Source of the DNA: RBG-13-68-16 sp050018455
GTDB lineage: Bacteria > Acidobacteriota > Thermoanaerobaculia > Thermoanaerobaculales > Thermoanaerobaculaceae
DNA: 64,000 nt
Reading direction: 5' to 3'
NCBI GenBank assembly: GCA_050018455.1
Contig: JBEKAA010000001.1
Location: 124,001 to 188,000, forward strand
The position numbers and the translations under genes were made by a program. The first letter of the stretch is position 1. Every line of letters starts with the position of its first letter. The notes under the pieces are model-generated. The model ran no database searches. It worked only from the letters and a program-made list of their open reading frames with translations, and was not told the DNA's origin. Positions 1 to 8,213 of this stretch are shown piece after piece.

Positions 1-198
1 CATCGCGTCGGACTTCTTCAGGTTGGTGACGTCCATCTGGGTCGCTTCGACCTGCTTCTGGACCTCACCGATCTTGGCGTCCGAACCCTTGGTCGCGGCC
101 GCCACCTGCTCTTGGACGTAGGTCTTGGTAGCGCAACCGGTTACGCCGAGTATCACAACCAACCCCACCGCAAGAACAACCAACACCGACTTTCTCAT
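1..198 (-). CDS. small coiled-coil lipoprotein (partial, C-terminus outside window)
   Basis: The first 66 codons are present and the gene runs off the left edge. The product starts MRKSVLVVLAVGLVVILGV and has a lipobox ending in TGC (Cys22), so it should be lipid-anchored. After the Cys comes a polar, heptad-like stretch (TYVQEQVAAATKGSDAKIG) that looks like an Lpp-type coiled coil or the linker of an OmpA-domain lipoprotein. The start is supported by GGGAGGAA six bases upstream. It has its own strong promoter (262-292), which fits an abundant envelope protein. The C-terminal domain cannot be seen, so Lpp-like and OmpA-like remain equally possible. Confidence 0.75.
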   Translation of the reverse strand, partial: MRKSVLVVLAVGLVVILGVTGCATKTYVQEQVAAATKGSDAKIGEVQKQVEATQMDVTNLKKSDAM

Positions 199-261
199 GA
201 GATTCCTCCCTTTGCTCCCTCTCATCTTCACGTTTTGACCCGTTCGCACATCAGCTCTAGC

Positions 262-292
262 GTTATAGCACAACATTCCCTTGACCTGTCAA
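262..292 (-). promoter_or_regulatory. promoter of the lipoprotein gene, with palindrome over the -35
   Basis: On the minus strand TTGACA (292-287) is followed after 19 bases by TATAAC (267-262), which is preceded by TGC as in an extended -10. Predicted transcription start is near 255, about 57 bases before the ATG. The -35 lies inside the inverted repeat CTTGAC-N2-GTCAAG (280-293), a possible operator. Confidence 0.55.
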
Positions 293-309
293 GTCCTTCC
301 ACGCCCCTC

Positions 310-1236
310 TCAAGGAAGCGTTCCGCGGTACCCCTGCCGCGCAGACACGGCATACCCTCCATCGACGCGAACGTCGAGCTTCCTCCACTTGACGATTCCC
401 AGGCCGGAGGGCTCGAAATTGATGATGTATCGCATGGTGAGCTCCTGCCGCAACTCCCTGGCAAACTGCGGGAGCTTGGCGGCCAAATCGACTCTCAGAT
501 ACCGCGCGCCCGAGGCAGCCGCGAACCGGGCGAGAAGATCCTCGTAGCTGTCGGGCGGGCCCTCCTCCGCTGGCGGCGGCTCGATTCCCAAGACGTAGAG
601 CGGGTCGGCAAGGCTCTCGAGGATCTTCACCGCGTCGGCGGGTTTCACGGAGGACGCCGTATCGACGCCGTCGGTGAAGAGGAGCAGGACGCGCCTCATG
701 TTGTGCGCGCCCTCCATGGCTTGGGGAGCCGCGGTGAGCATGTCGTAGAGGGCGGTGGTCCCGTAGCCCCTGAGGGACTCGAGGATCCTCGGCAGCAGGG
801 CCGGATCGGTCCCGAAAGCCAGGCGTCGCTTCACCTCGTCAGCTCCGAACGTGATCAGGCAAACCTCGTCGTCCGCTCGGAGTTGCTTCACGAACTCCAT
901 GATCGCCTCGCGGGTCTTGACGAGACGCCTCCCGTTCATTGAGCCTGACACATCCACGACGAAAGCGTACGAGATCGGGAGTCCTCCCTCCCGCCAGAAC
1001 GACTTGATCGGGAACTCGACGTCGTCGACGTACAGGTGGAAGCGCTGCTGCTCGAGCGTCGGGACCAGCCGCCCCTTCGCGTCCTTCACCGTCACGGGCA
1101 CGAGAATCGATGAAACCTCCGCGGTGGCGCGAAAAGTCTCCTTTTCCGGCGGTTGTTCCCCGCCCCAATTCGCGGGCGCGGAGGACACGAGAGCAACAAC
1201 CGCTGCCAGCGCCGGCCTTGCCCAACTTGCGGACAT
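310..1236 (-). CDS. VWFA-domain secreted protein (acidobacterial VWFA type)
   Basis: 308 residues. A short hydrophobic N-terminus (about 8-22) looks like a signal peptide. Residues 40-85 match the N-terminal beta region of VWFA-related Acidobacteria proteins. The VWA domain (about 88-260) has the MIDAS motif DVSGS at 95-99, the metal-binding Thr in GYGTTALYD and the third motif in FTDGVD. It probably binds a protein ligand through a metal ion at the cell surface or in the periplasm; the partner is unknown. It is the last gene of a minus-strand unit, 6 bases after the beta-barrel gene. The family is common in this lineage but functionally uncharacterised. Confidence 0.85.
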   Translation of the reverse strand: MSASWARPALAAVVALVSSAPANWGGEQPPEKETFRATAEVSSILVPVTVKDAKGRLVPTLEQQRFHLYVDDVEFPIKSFWREGGLPISYAFVVDVSGSMNGRRLVKTREAIMEFVKQLRADDEVCLITFGADEVKRRLAFGTDPALLPRILESLRGYGTTALYDMLTAAPQAMEGAHNMRRVLLLFTDGVDTASSVKPADAVKILESLADPLYVLGIEPPPAEEGPPDSYEDLLARFAAASGARYLRVDLAAKLPQFARELRQELTMRYIINFEPSGLGIVKWRKLDVRVDGGYAVSARQGYRGTLP

Positions 1237-1242
1237 CTGCGG

Positions 1243-1890
1243 TCAGAGGACGAAGGTCAGGCCCAGCCCGAGCTCCGTGAAGGTCAGCCAGTTACCGTTG
1301 TAGGAACAGTGGCCCCACCAGTCACAATCGTGCCCGTTGTCCAGGTTGACACTGTGGCCCCTCCAGTCGAATCGGAGCGCCACCTGCGGAGTGAAGAACA
1401 GTTTCAGGCCCCCGCCGAAATCGCCCACGAACCGGGTGTCGGAGGACAGAGAACTGCCCGGGGTCTGCCCAACCGTAATGGTGGGGTCGAGCCGCATCGC
1501 ACCGACGCCGCCGACGATGAAAGGCACGAGCCTCTGGTGACCGAAGGAAAACTCGAAGTTCGCCTCCGCAGTGGTCATGTCCATCGTGCCTACCTTGTTG
1601 GCGCCCGAGAAGATCCCCCCGTTGCCAGTGCTCAGATCCGCCCGCTCGCGCGTGAAGAAACCCTCGAGAGCGAGGTTCGGTGCGAACCTGTATGCGATGC
1701 GCAGCCCGTACGAAGGCGTGTCGTTGACCCTGATGTCGAAGTTGACGTTGTTGATGATCCCTCGCGAGATCGTGTCGCCGAACCAGTAGCCTGCGGTCGG
1801 CGTCAGCTCGATCGTGTTCGGGGTACCTTGCGCGTCTGCCCGTGCAACCGTAAGACCCGCTGCCAGCAACACCAAGAGCAGTCTTCGCAT
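1243..1890 (-). CDS. outer-membrane beta-barrel protein
   Basis: 215 residues. Signal peptide MRRLLLVLLAAGLTVARADA, cleaved before QGTPN. The rest alternates hydrophobic and polar residues in short strands with Gly/aromatic turns and ends in GLGLTFVL, as in eight-stranded OmpW/OmpX-like barrels. There is one Cys-containing loop (HDCDWWGHC). The start at 1890 has GGGAGGTGAA directly upstream and lies one base beyond the tlpA-like stop, so translation is probably coupled. Substrate or binding role is not evident. Confidence 0.8.
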   Translation of the reverse strand: MRRLLLVLLAAGLTVARADAQGTPNTIELTPTAGYWFGDTISRGIINNVNFDIRVNDTPSYGLRIAYRFAPNLALEGFFTRERADLSTGNGGIFSGANKVGTMDMTTAEANFEFSFGHQRLVPFIVGGVGAMRLDPTITVGQTPGSSLSSDTRFVGDFGGGLKLFFTPQVALRFDWRGHSVNLDNGHDCDWWGHCSYNGNWLTFTELGLGLTFVL

Positions 1891-1891
1891 T

Positions 1892-2446
1892 TCACCTCCC
1901 TCCCTGTCCAGAACTCTCGGCCAGGATCCCGAGCACGTGCCGGCGGAGGTCCGCGACGGACTCCGCCGAGTAACCCGGGTAGATGCGCACCACTCCCCCC
2001 TTGCGATCGAGAAGTATCGAGAACGGGATTTGTTCCACGCCCAAAGCCGCCTGCGTCTTGCCGTCAACGAGATACACGGGCAACGTGATCCCTGTCTTCT
2101 TGAGGAAGCCATCCAGGCGCGGTTTGGCTGCGGCCAGTTGCTGCGCCACGCCCTCCTCGTCAAGCAACGCAGGGAGATCGACATCCACAGCCAGTAACAC
2201 CAGCCCCTTGCCGCCCAGCTCGTTGTAGAGTTTCTGAAGCTCCGGCAGTTCGAGCCGGCAGGGTCCGCACCACGTCGCCCAGAAATTCAATACCGTGGCG
2301 GTGCCGAGAAGATTCCTGAGCTCCACCGTCTGCCCGGCGAGATCGGTGAGCTGAATCGGGGGAAACTCCTGGCGAGCGGGCTCGCCCCTCACCAAGGCCA
2401 CGGTCAGGACAGCCACCCCCGCAAAGCAGAGCGACAGCGCTCTCAT
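1892..2446 (-). CDS. TlpA/ResA-family thiol-disulfide oxidoreductase
   Basis: 184 residues. N-terminal signal or anchor (MRALSLCFAGVAVLTVALV), then a thioredoxin fold with active-site WCGPC at 59-63 inside FWATWCGPCR, and a cis-Pro region at EQIPFSILLDRKGG. Such proteins reduce or shuffle disulfides in the periplasm, often for cytochrome c maturation. It is first in an operon with the barrel and VWFA genes. Start ATG 2446 was chosen because the signal peptide begins there; an in-frame upstream extension to 2929 is a shadow of the opposite-strand gene. No Shine-Dalgarno is visible and a -10 hexamer ends 7 bases before the ATG. Confidence 0.9.
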   Translation of the reverse strand: MRALSLCFAGVAVLTVALVRGEPARQEFPPIQLTDLAGQTVELRNLLGTATVLNFWATWCGPCRLELPELQKLYNELGGKGLVLLAVDVDLPALLDEEGVAQQLAAAKPRLDGFLKKTGITLPVYLVDGKTQAALGVEQIPFSILLDRKGGVVRIYPGYSAESVADLRRHVLGILAESSGQGGR

Positions 2447-2453
2447 CGCCGGT

Positions 2454-2459
2454 ATGCTA
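2454..2459 (-). promoter_or_regulatory. -10 element TAGCAT giving a leaderless tlpA-like mRNA
   Basis: Minus-strand TAGCAT is separated from the ATG at 2446 by 7 bases, which places +1 at or next to the start codon. No clear -35 is seen. Confidence 0.4.
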
Positions 2460-2467
2460 CCACGTCG

Positions 2468-2496
2468 TTGACACTTTCCCTTGCTTGCGCTAGCTT
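2468..2496 (+). promoter_or_regulatory. promoter of hydroxyacyl-CoA dehydrogenase gene (leaderless)
   Basis: TTGACA (2468-2473), exact 17-base spacer, TAGCTT (2491-2496), then 8 bases to ATG 2505. No ribosome-binding site lies between them, so the transcript probably starts at the AUG. Confidence 0.55.
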
Positions 2497-2504
2497 TCAC
2501 AACC

Positions 2505-3416
2505 ATGAGCGAGCGTGAGCTCCACCGAATCGGAGTTGTCGGCGGCGGGATGATGGGACGCTCCATCGCAACCCGTGTGTCGCAAGCGGGCCTGGGTGTC
2601 GTCGTGCGGGACATCACGCAGGAGCGCACCGACCAGGTCAAGGACCTGCTCGAGAAGGATCTCGACCGTGAGATCGAGCGCTGGGGCCTTACCCAGGCCG
2701 AAAAGAAGGCCATCCTCGCGCGAATCGAGTTCACAATCGACCTCAAGAAGACCGGCGGTTGTGACCTCGTCATCGAGACGATCCACGAGGACTTCGCGGC
2801 AAAACGAGCCCTGATCGCCGAGCTCGACGAGGTGCTGGAGCCTGCGATCCCGGTCATCATTAATACGTCGACGCTCTCCATCAGCGAGCTGGCACAGGGA
2901 TTGCGGCACCCGCAGCGCATTCTTGGCATGCACTTTCTCTACCCGGTCACGACGACGCGCGTCGTCGAGGTCGTCAAGGGCCAGGTGACGAGCGACCGCG
3001 CTTTTGAGAGCGCGCGTAGATTCGTTCGGATCCTCGGCAAGGTGCCCATTCAGGAGTTCGAATCGCCCGGCTTCGTGACGACTCGGGTGGTCATGCCGTT
3101 GATCAACGAGGCTGCACACGTGGTGATGGAGGGTGTGGCCAGCGCGGCCGAGGTGGACCTCGCGATCAAGCTGGGCTACGAATTCCGCCACGGGCCGCTC
3201 GAGTGGGCGGACCGTGTAGGCCTGCACCGCGTCCTCAACTGGATGGAGCACCTCTTCCACGAGACCGGTGAGGCGAAGTTCCGGCCGTGTCCTCTCATTC
3301 GGAAGTTGGTGCGGGCCGGTCAGACCGGCGCCAGAGTCGGAAAGGGCTTCTTTTCCTACGACAGCGAGCGAAGCCGGCTCGACCGGTTGCCGGACGACAC
3401 CCCGAAGCTGAGCTGA
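2505..3416 (+). CDS. 3-hydroxyacyl-CoA (3-hydroxybutyryl-CoA) dehydrogenase
   Basis: 303 residues, close to the usual length. N-terminal Rossmann domain with the NAD motif GGGMMG (13-18), the INTSTLSISEL segment and the catalytic-region HFLYPV, then the helical C-terminal dimerisation domain (VTTRVVMPLINEA, KLGYEFRHGPLEWAD, GKGFFSYD). It interconverts L-3-hydroxyacyl-CoA and 3-oxoacyl-CoA with NAD(P). ATG 2505 was chosen over an ATG at 2481 because the promoter's -10 lies between them. It sits 46 bases before acetate kinase, so the pair may serve acyl-CoA fermentation or storage-polymer turnover; that link is inference. Confidence 0.88.
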   Translation: MSERELHRIGVVGGGMMGRSIATRVSQAGLGVVVRDITQERTDQVKDLLEKDLDREIERWGLTQAEKKAILARIEFTIDLKKTGGCDLVIETIHEDFAAKRALIAELDEVLEPAIPVIINTSTLSISELAQGLRHPQRILGMHFLYPVTTTRVVEVVKGQVTSDRAFESARRFVRILGKVPIQEFESPGFVTTRVVMPLINEAAHVVMEGVASAAEVDLAIKLGYEFRHGPLEWADRVGLHRVLNWMEHLFHETGEAKFRPCPLIRKLVRAGQTGARVGKGFFSYDSERSRLDRLPDDTPKLS

Positions 3417-3462
3417 CGGCCGAGATCGCCCTCCGCCGTCGCACGAGTCTGGAGCTGGAACA

Positions 3463-4728
3463 ATGAAAGTCCTGGTCCTCAACTGCGGTTCTTCATCCGT
3501 GAAGTTCCAGGTGATCGAGACCTCGCTCGAGATGATCGAGGCGGACACCGACCGCACCCTCGCCCGGGGCGGCGTCGAGAAGATCGGCCTCTCGGACTCC
3601 CGGCTGGTCATGGACGTCCCCGGCCGGAAGCCCTACCAGGAGATCGCCGAGATCCTGGAGCACCGGGCAGCGGTGGAGAGAGTGCTGAAGGTTCTCTCCC
3701 ACCCCGAGCACGGAGTCCTGGCGAACGTCGCCGAGATCGAGGCCGTTGGGCACCGCATGGTCCACGGCGGGGAGAAATTCGCCTCATCCGTCCTGGTCAC
3801 GCCCGAAGTCGAGGCAATGATCGAGGAGTGCGTCGTCCTCGCCCCTCTTCACAACCCCCACAACCTCCGTGGCCTTGCGGCCGCACGGAGCCTCTTGCCC
3901 AAGGTTCCCCACGTCGCTGTCTTCGACACGGCGTTTCACCAATCGATGCCTCCGAGGGCCTTCATCTACGGGTTGCCCTACGAGCTCTACACCCGACACG
4001 CGATCAGACGCTACGGCTTCCACGGCACGTCGCATCGGTTTGTCTCGATCCGCACCGCCCGGCTCCTCGGACGACCGCTCGAGCAGCTGCGGATCGTGAC
4101 CTGCCACCTCGGGAACGGTTGCTCGATGGCGGCCGTCGATCGCGGCCACTCGGTCGATACGACGATGGGATTCACGCCGCTCGAAGGGCTCCTCATGGGC
4201 ACGCGCAGCGGAGACCTGGACGCCGCCATCCTGCCGTGGGTCATGGCCATGGAGGAAGTTACCCTCTCCCAGCTCAACGCGATGCTGAACAAGCACTCGG
4301 GCCTCTACGGGATCTCCGGGGTTTCGTCCGACATGCGAGAAATCGAGGCTGCGTGCGCGGCCGGCAACAAGCGGGCGCGCCTCGCGTTCGAGATCTTCTG
4401 CTACCGCATCCGGAAATACGTCGGCGCCTACGCGGCGGCGATGGGGGGACTGGACGCCGTCACCTTCACCGGCGGCATCGGCGAGAACTCGCCGCTCGTC
4501 CGGTCCACCGCCCTTTCCGAGATGGAGTTTCTGGGCATCCAGCTCAGCGAGGAGGCGAACCGAACCGCGCCGCGCGGGAAGGAAGTCCTGATCTCCCAGC
4601 CCGGGTCCAGGACCTCGGTTGCCGTGGTCCCCACCAATGAAGAGCGCGTCATCGCGCGAGACACGGTCCGGGTGCTCGGTGGGGCGATGCCGTCGTTCTC
4701 GGTCCCGGATAACGACGCGCCGAGGTAG
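3463..4728 (+). CDS. ackA: acetate kinase
   Basis: 421 residues. ASKHA-fold acyl kinase with the first signature LNCGSSSVKF at 6-15 and the second region GHRMVHGGEKF, followed by FHGTSH, HLGNGCS and FTGGIGENSP. It converts acetyl phosphate plus ADP to acetate plus ATP, or the reverse. GGAGCTGG lies just upstream of the ATG. No phosphotransacetylase gene is in the window. The 3' end is 13 bases from the convergent yqeB-like gene, with no clear terminator between them. Confidence 0.93.
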   Translation: MKVLVLNCGSSSVKFQVIETSLEMIEADTDRTLARGGVEKIGLSDSRLVMDVPGRKPYQEIAEILEHRAAVERVLKVLSHPEHGVLANVAEIEAVGHRMVHGGEKFASSVLVTPEVEAMIEECVVLAPLHNPHNLRGLAAARSLLPKVPHVAVFDTAFHQSMPPRAFIYGLPYELYTRHAIRRYGFHGTSHRFVSIRTARLLGRPLEQLRIVTCHLGNGCSMAAVDRGHSVDTTMGFTPLEGLLMGTRSGDLDAAILPWVMAMEEVTLSQLNAMLNKHSGLYGISGVSSDMREIEAACAAGNKRARLAFEIFCYRIRKYVGAYAAAMGGLDAVTFTGGIGENSPLVRSTALSEMEFLGIQLSEEANRTAPRGKEVLISQPGSRTSVAVVPTNEERVIARDTVRVLGGAMPSFSVPDNDAPR

Positions 4729-4741
4729 CGTCGAGGTTAAT

Positions 4742-5644
4742 TCAACGCTTCCAGGCGCTGGGCTCGAAGGTCCTGGCCGGCTCGCGCATGTGGAGGCGCT
4801 CCTTTTCCAGGACCATCGCCTCGAGCACGCCCTCGGCCACCCTCTGGGCCTTGTCCGAGATGTGCTCGAGATCCTCGGTGATGCCGCGCGGGTCGATGTC
4901 GCCGATCTTGTCACCGGTCTCCACCGGAACGCCGTCCCGCAGGAGTCCGCGAATGACGCCGCTGATGCGCGCGACAACCGGATACTCCGAGTCCACGGGC
5001 ACGCCGCGGTAGAGGTCCTCCCGCGTCAGCAGGAGGACGACCACGCCCACCTTCTCTCCCTGCTCCAACCGATTGCCGATATCGTGATTGGTGTGGAAGA
5101 TGCCGGGGCGCTGGGCCTTGATCACGCGTTCCTGGGCAAACCCCATGATCTCGGCCGGCGGCTCCGACGACAGTGTCTGGCCGCCCAAGAGCACGCGCCC
5201 GAGCTGAGGGCCGCGCACCGTCTCCACGAGGGCGTGGCAATCCTTCCCGGCCTGGTAGCCCGGACCGAGCGCGATCACGAGAGGAGCGAGGTCCTTCGTC
5301 AGGCCCCAGTTGGATCGGAGCATTGCCGCATCGACGAGAATGTCGGGCGGCCACGCCGCCAGCACCTCAGGCAGGGGTTGCGTCGTGATCGCGAGGTCGC
5401 CGAGCTCGTGAACCGTGTCGATCTCGGACAGGAGCATCACGAAGCGCGCTGTGACGCCGTCGACCGTCTTCGCGTGGTTGAACACCGCCTCCGAGAAGCA
5501 GACGTTGCGGCGCACGGCTTTCGGAAAAGCCCGCTCGACCATCAGGATGCGCCCGAATCCCTGGCGCGCCAGGTGGACAGCCACGGCGCTGCCGAGTTCT
5601 CCGGCGCCGCGGACCACCACGCCCGCCTGCTTCAGGAGCTCCAT
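4742..5644 (-). CDS. EF2563/YqeB-family selenium-dependent molybdenum hydroxylase accessory protein
   Basis: 300 residues. The start MELLKQAGVVVRGAGELGSA and the segments RNVCFSEAVF, LRSNWGLTKDLAP, ALGPGYQAGKDC and GIFHTNHDIG are typical of the EF2563 (YqeB) family, which accompanies selenium-dependent molybdenum hydroxylases such as purine or xanthine hydroxylase. An N-terminal nucleotide-binding motif (GAGELG) is visible. The start overlaps the ridA stop (TGATG), so it is third in the hpt-ridA-yqeB operon. No selD, xdh or molybdopterin gene is present here, so the enzyme it serves must be elsewhere. Linkage to hypoxanthine phosphoribosyltransferase suggests purine metabolism (inference). 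Confidence 0.8.
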   Translation of the reverse strand: MELLKQAGVVVRGAGELGSAVAVHLARQGFGRILMVERAFPKAVRRNVCFSEAVFNHAKTVDGVTARFVMLLSEIDTVHELGDLAITTQPLPEVLAAWPPDILVDAAMLRSNWGLTKDLAPLVIALGPGYQAGKDCHALVETVRGPQLGRVLLGGQTLSSEPPAEIMGFAQERVIKAQRPGIFHTNHDIGNRLEQGEKVGVVVLLLTREDLYRGVPVDSEYPVVARISGVIRGLLRDGVPVETGDKIGDIDPRGITEDLEHISDKAQRVAEGVLEAMVLEKERLHMREPARTFEPSAWKR

Positions 5645-6030
5645 CAACGCACCGCCACCGCTTCCACCTCCACCTGCGCCCCGCGCGGAAGCGCCGCCAC
5701 CCCCACAACCGCCCGCGCCGGCCGGTGTTCGCCGAAAAAGGCGGCGTAGATCTCGTTGAACTCGGCGAAATGGCTCAGATCCGTGAGATAGGCTGTGGCC
5801 TTCACGACGCTGGTGCGGTCGCAACCCGCGGCCTTCAACACGGCGTCGATGTTGTCCAGCACTCTCCTCGCCTGCTGTGCGAAGCCCCCGGCAACGAGGT
5901 CGCCGGTCGCCGGATCCAGCGGGATCTGCCCCGAGACGAACACCAACCCGGCGCTCACGGTGGCCTGGCTATACGGACCGATGGCCCGCGGCGCCGCATC
6001 GGTATTCACGGTTACCGTCTTGCTGCTCAT
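5644..6030 (-). CDS. ridA: RidA family reactive enamine/imine deaminase
   Basis: 128 residues, full length for the YjgF/YER057c/UK114 family. It contains GPYSQA (18-23), VSGQIPLDP (32-40), the catalytic Arg in RPAR (Arg106) and the C-terminal VEVEAVA strand. It hydrolyses 2-aminoacrylate and related imines released by PLP enzymes. The 5' end overlaps hpt by 4 bases (ATGA) and the stop overlaps the yqeB-like start, indicating a tightly coupled operon. Confidence 0.93.
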   Translation of the reverse strand: MSSKTVTVNTDAAPRAIGPYSQATVSAGLVFVSGQIPLDPATGDLVAGGFAQQARRVLDNIDAVLKAAGCDRTSVVKATAYLTDLSHFAEFNEIYAAFFGEHRPARAVVGVAALPRGAQVEVEAVAVR

Positions 6031-6557
6031 GGCTCCTCCGGTTCAGGGACGAACTCCCAAATCTCCGGAAGGTTACGGAAGCGCTCTGCAAAGTCAAGGC
6101 CGAACCCGACGACAAAGCGATCCTCGATCTCGATTCCCACGAAGTCGAGCTTTACGTCCACCTTCCGACGAGAGGGCTTCGAGAGCAGCGCCACGACCTG
6201 AACCGTCCTCGGGTGACGCGCCTTCAGCAACGCGACCACGTCTGCAAGCGTCAGCCCCGTGTCGACGATGTCTTCCACGATGTAGACGTCCTTCCCGGCG
6301 ATGTCCACGGTGACGTCCTTGATCAGCGTGACCGTGCCAGACGACTCGGTCGTCGCGCCGTAGGACGAGGCCTGAATGAAGTCGACGACGACGCCGTGAC
6401 GCAGCCTCTGAGTCAGAGCCGTGAAGAAGAAGACCGCTCCCTTGAGAACGCAAATGAAGACAGGGTCTCGCCCTTCGAGATCGGCGTCGATCTCCTCCGC
6501 GAGCGTTGAGACGATCTGCTGGATCTTGTCCTGCGCTAACAGTCTCTCCTTCAACAC
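6027..6557 (-). CDS. hpt: hypoxanthine phosphoribosyltransferase
   Basis: 176 residues. The type I PRTase PRPP-binding motif is VYIVEDIVDTGLTL, preceded by FICVLKGAVFF and IQASSYGATT and followed by LLSKPSRRKV and VVGFGLDF. It makes IMP/GMP from hypoxanthine/guanine and PRPP. Start GTG 6557 was chosen because AGGAGG lies 6 bases upstream; the open frame continues far upstream antisense to the next gene and is not coding there. A TTG follows immediately and is the alternative start. First gene of hpt-ridA-yqeB. Confidence 0.9.
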   Translation of the reverse strand: MLKERLLAQDKIQQIVSTLAEEIDADLEGRDPVFICVLKGAVFFFTALTQRLRHGVVVDFIQASSYGATTESSGTVTLIKDVTVDIAGKDVYIVEDIVDTGLTLADVVALLKARHPRTVQVVALLSKPSRRKVDVKLDFVGIEIEDRFVVGFGLDFAERFRNLPEIWEFVPEPEEP

Positions 6558-6617
6558 CGGCCACCTCCTCTTTTCCGCTTTCCGTTCGTGGTGTAGACTG
6601 GCATTGGAAGTCTCAAT

Positions 6618-8213
6618 ATGAATGCCATCGGGCTCCACGAGCTGAACCAGCGTTACGTCCGGCTCACTGACCGCTGCCGGTCTCAGTGGACGTTCTACCA
6701 GTACTTGCAGGGATTGTTCAAGCACCTCTTCAACTCCCCCTGCCCTATCGAGATCGACTTCCCGACTCTGTTCAACGAATTGCGCCAGGTCGGCGCCGGC
6801 CTCGGTCACCCCGAGACCGCGCGCACGGAGAAGACCATCAGCCACATCAACACTCGGCTCGATGGTCAGGCACGAAAGCTGCTCGAAGTCGACAGGCAGA
6901 TTCCGCCTTCCCTCCTGCGCCGCTTCTTCGACCGCCTCCGGAACCAGGACGAGAAGGTGCTCCTCGCCATTCTCAAGTTCTACCTCGACGGTCAGAAGGT
7001 GACGGAGGACACGCTCGACAAGCTGGATATCCTTTTCACTCGCCTCGCGGAGATTCCGCGGGAGGATCACGTCAGTCTCGTTCGCGAACGACACGAGATC
7101 GAACGCCTCGTCGGCCCCCTTCTTCAGCTGCACCCTTCGTCCGAGACCTCCGAGCAGGAGATCGAGGTTCGCCTGAACGCCCTGGCCGACCTGAAGGGAG
7201 AGGTCCTTGCCTGCCGGACCTTCACGGAGCTGGTGAGCGGCGGTGTGCTCGATCGTTTCAGATCGCTCAAACGCCGCCTCGGGGAGACCCTCTTGAATCC
7301 GCGTCTGCTCCCCGTCCTGCTCGAGACGACGGTGAACATCAAGAACCGCTTTCGGACCCTGTGGGAGGACGAGGAGACGGCACTGCTCGCCGACACGAAC
7401 AAGGTCCGCGAACTCGAGAAGCAACTCTCCGGTCATCCGGAGATGGCGACTCCCGACCTGCGGGAGATGCTGGAGGTTTTCGCCTCGGCGCAGCAGCGCT
7501 TCGACGAGGGGAGACAGACCGAGAACCTGAGGCGCGAGGATGCGCTCAAACTCAGGATCGCGCTCAACCGGATCCTCGACCAGTTCGACGTGGCGCAACT
7601 TGGGGTCGTCTCAACGCCGCTCCCCCCCGTGCGCTCAGGTCCCGGCGTCGGTGAAACGGCTTCGGAGGTCGAGCCCGTCACGCCCGGTCAGGTTGCCGCG
7701 TCCCCGATGTCGCCGCTCCAGGCCGATGGTCTGCTCCAGGAGTACGTGAGCAAGATGGTTTTCGCGCTGGAGCTGGTCGGCGACGACAGTTCGGCCGCCG
7801 ACGCCGTCAGAGCGAAGGAGCTGGCGACCCTCCGGCTCGAACCATGCGAGGTGGAGGCTATCCGCCGGCTGCTCGACACCGGCGCGACGCTCGGCTCTCT
7901 CGACCACGAGCGAGCTCGACTCCTGGTCCAGGCAGCCGCGCTGCGAATCCGAATGGACGACGAGGCGCGGGAGATCGACCGTCTGCAGAGGCGTGGCTCC
8001 GAGCACCTGGCCGAAACGCTCGAACACGCCTCGCAATCGCTGCAACGGGCCTCGGAGATCGAGCGGCGCTTCGGTTGGGTCGTCGATGACGCTCTTTACA
8101 GGGGCGACACGGAATTCCTCGAGCCCCTGTACCGGTGCCGCTTCCGGCTCTTGCGCGCCTACTCCGGCCTCTGGTTGATCCACAACGATCGTGGCGGAAT
8201 CTCACCCTTCTGA
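6618..8213 (+). CDS. unknown mostly alpha-helical cytoplasmic protein
   Basis: 531 residues, not recognised. No signal peptide or membrane segment. It is Leu/Arg/Glu-rich and predicted to be nearly all helical, with coiled-coil-like stretches (about 160-210, 255-320, 420-490). A Pro/Gly/Ser-rich linker lies at about 338-372 (TPLPPVRSGPGVGETAS), dividing it into an N-terminal part of roughly 335 residues and a C-terminal part of roughly 155. The 3' end overlaps the FHA-RDD gene by 23 bases, so the two are probably cotranscribed and may interact. It is divergent from hpt across a 60-base gap that contains TAGACT (6595-6600) as a possible -10. No function is assigned. Confidence 0.7.
   Translation: MNAIGLHELNQRYVRLTDRCRSQWTFYQYLQGLFKHLFNSPCPIEIDFPTLFNELRQVGAGLGHPETARTEKTISHINTRLDGQARKLLEVDRQIPPSLLRRFFDRLRNQDEKVLLAILKFYLDGQKVTEDTLDKLDILFTRLAEIPREDHVSLVRERHEIERLVGPLLQLHPSSETSEQEIEVRLNALADLKGEVLACRTFTELVSGGVLDRFRSLKRRLGETLLNPRLLPVLLETTVNIKNRFRTLWEDEETALLADTNKVRELEKQLSGHPEMATPDLREMLEVFASAQQRFDEGRQTENLRREDALKLRIALNRILDQFDVAQLGVVSTPLPPVRSGPGVGETASEVEPVTPGQVAASPMSPLQADGLLQEYVSKMVFALELVGDDSSAADAVRAKELATLRLEPCEVEAIRRLLDTGATLGSLDHERARLLVQAAALRIRMDDEAREIDRLQRRGSEHLAETLEHASQSLQRASEIERRFGWVVDDALYRGDTEFLEPLYRCRFRLLRAYSGLWLIHNDRGGISPF

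Noticed and set aside
4619..5749. 376-codon plus-strand frame over the ackA end and the yqeB-like gene
   Set aside because: Antisense to a recognised family member and without a ribosome-binding site.
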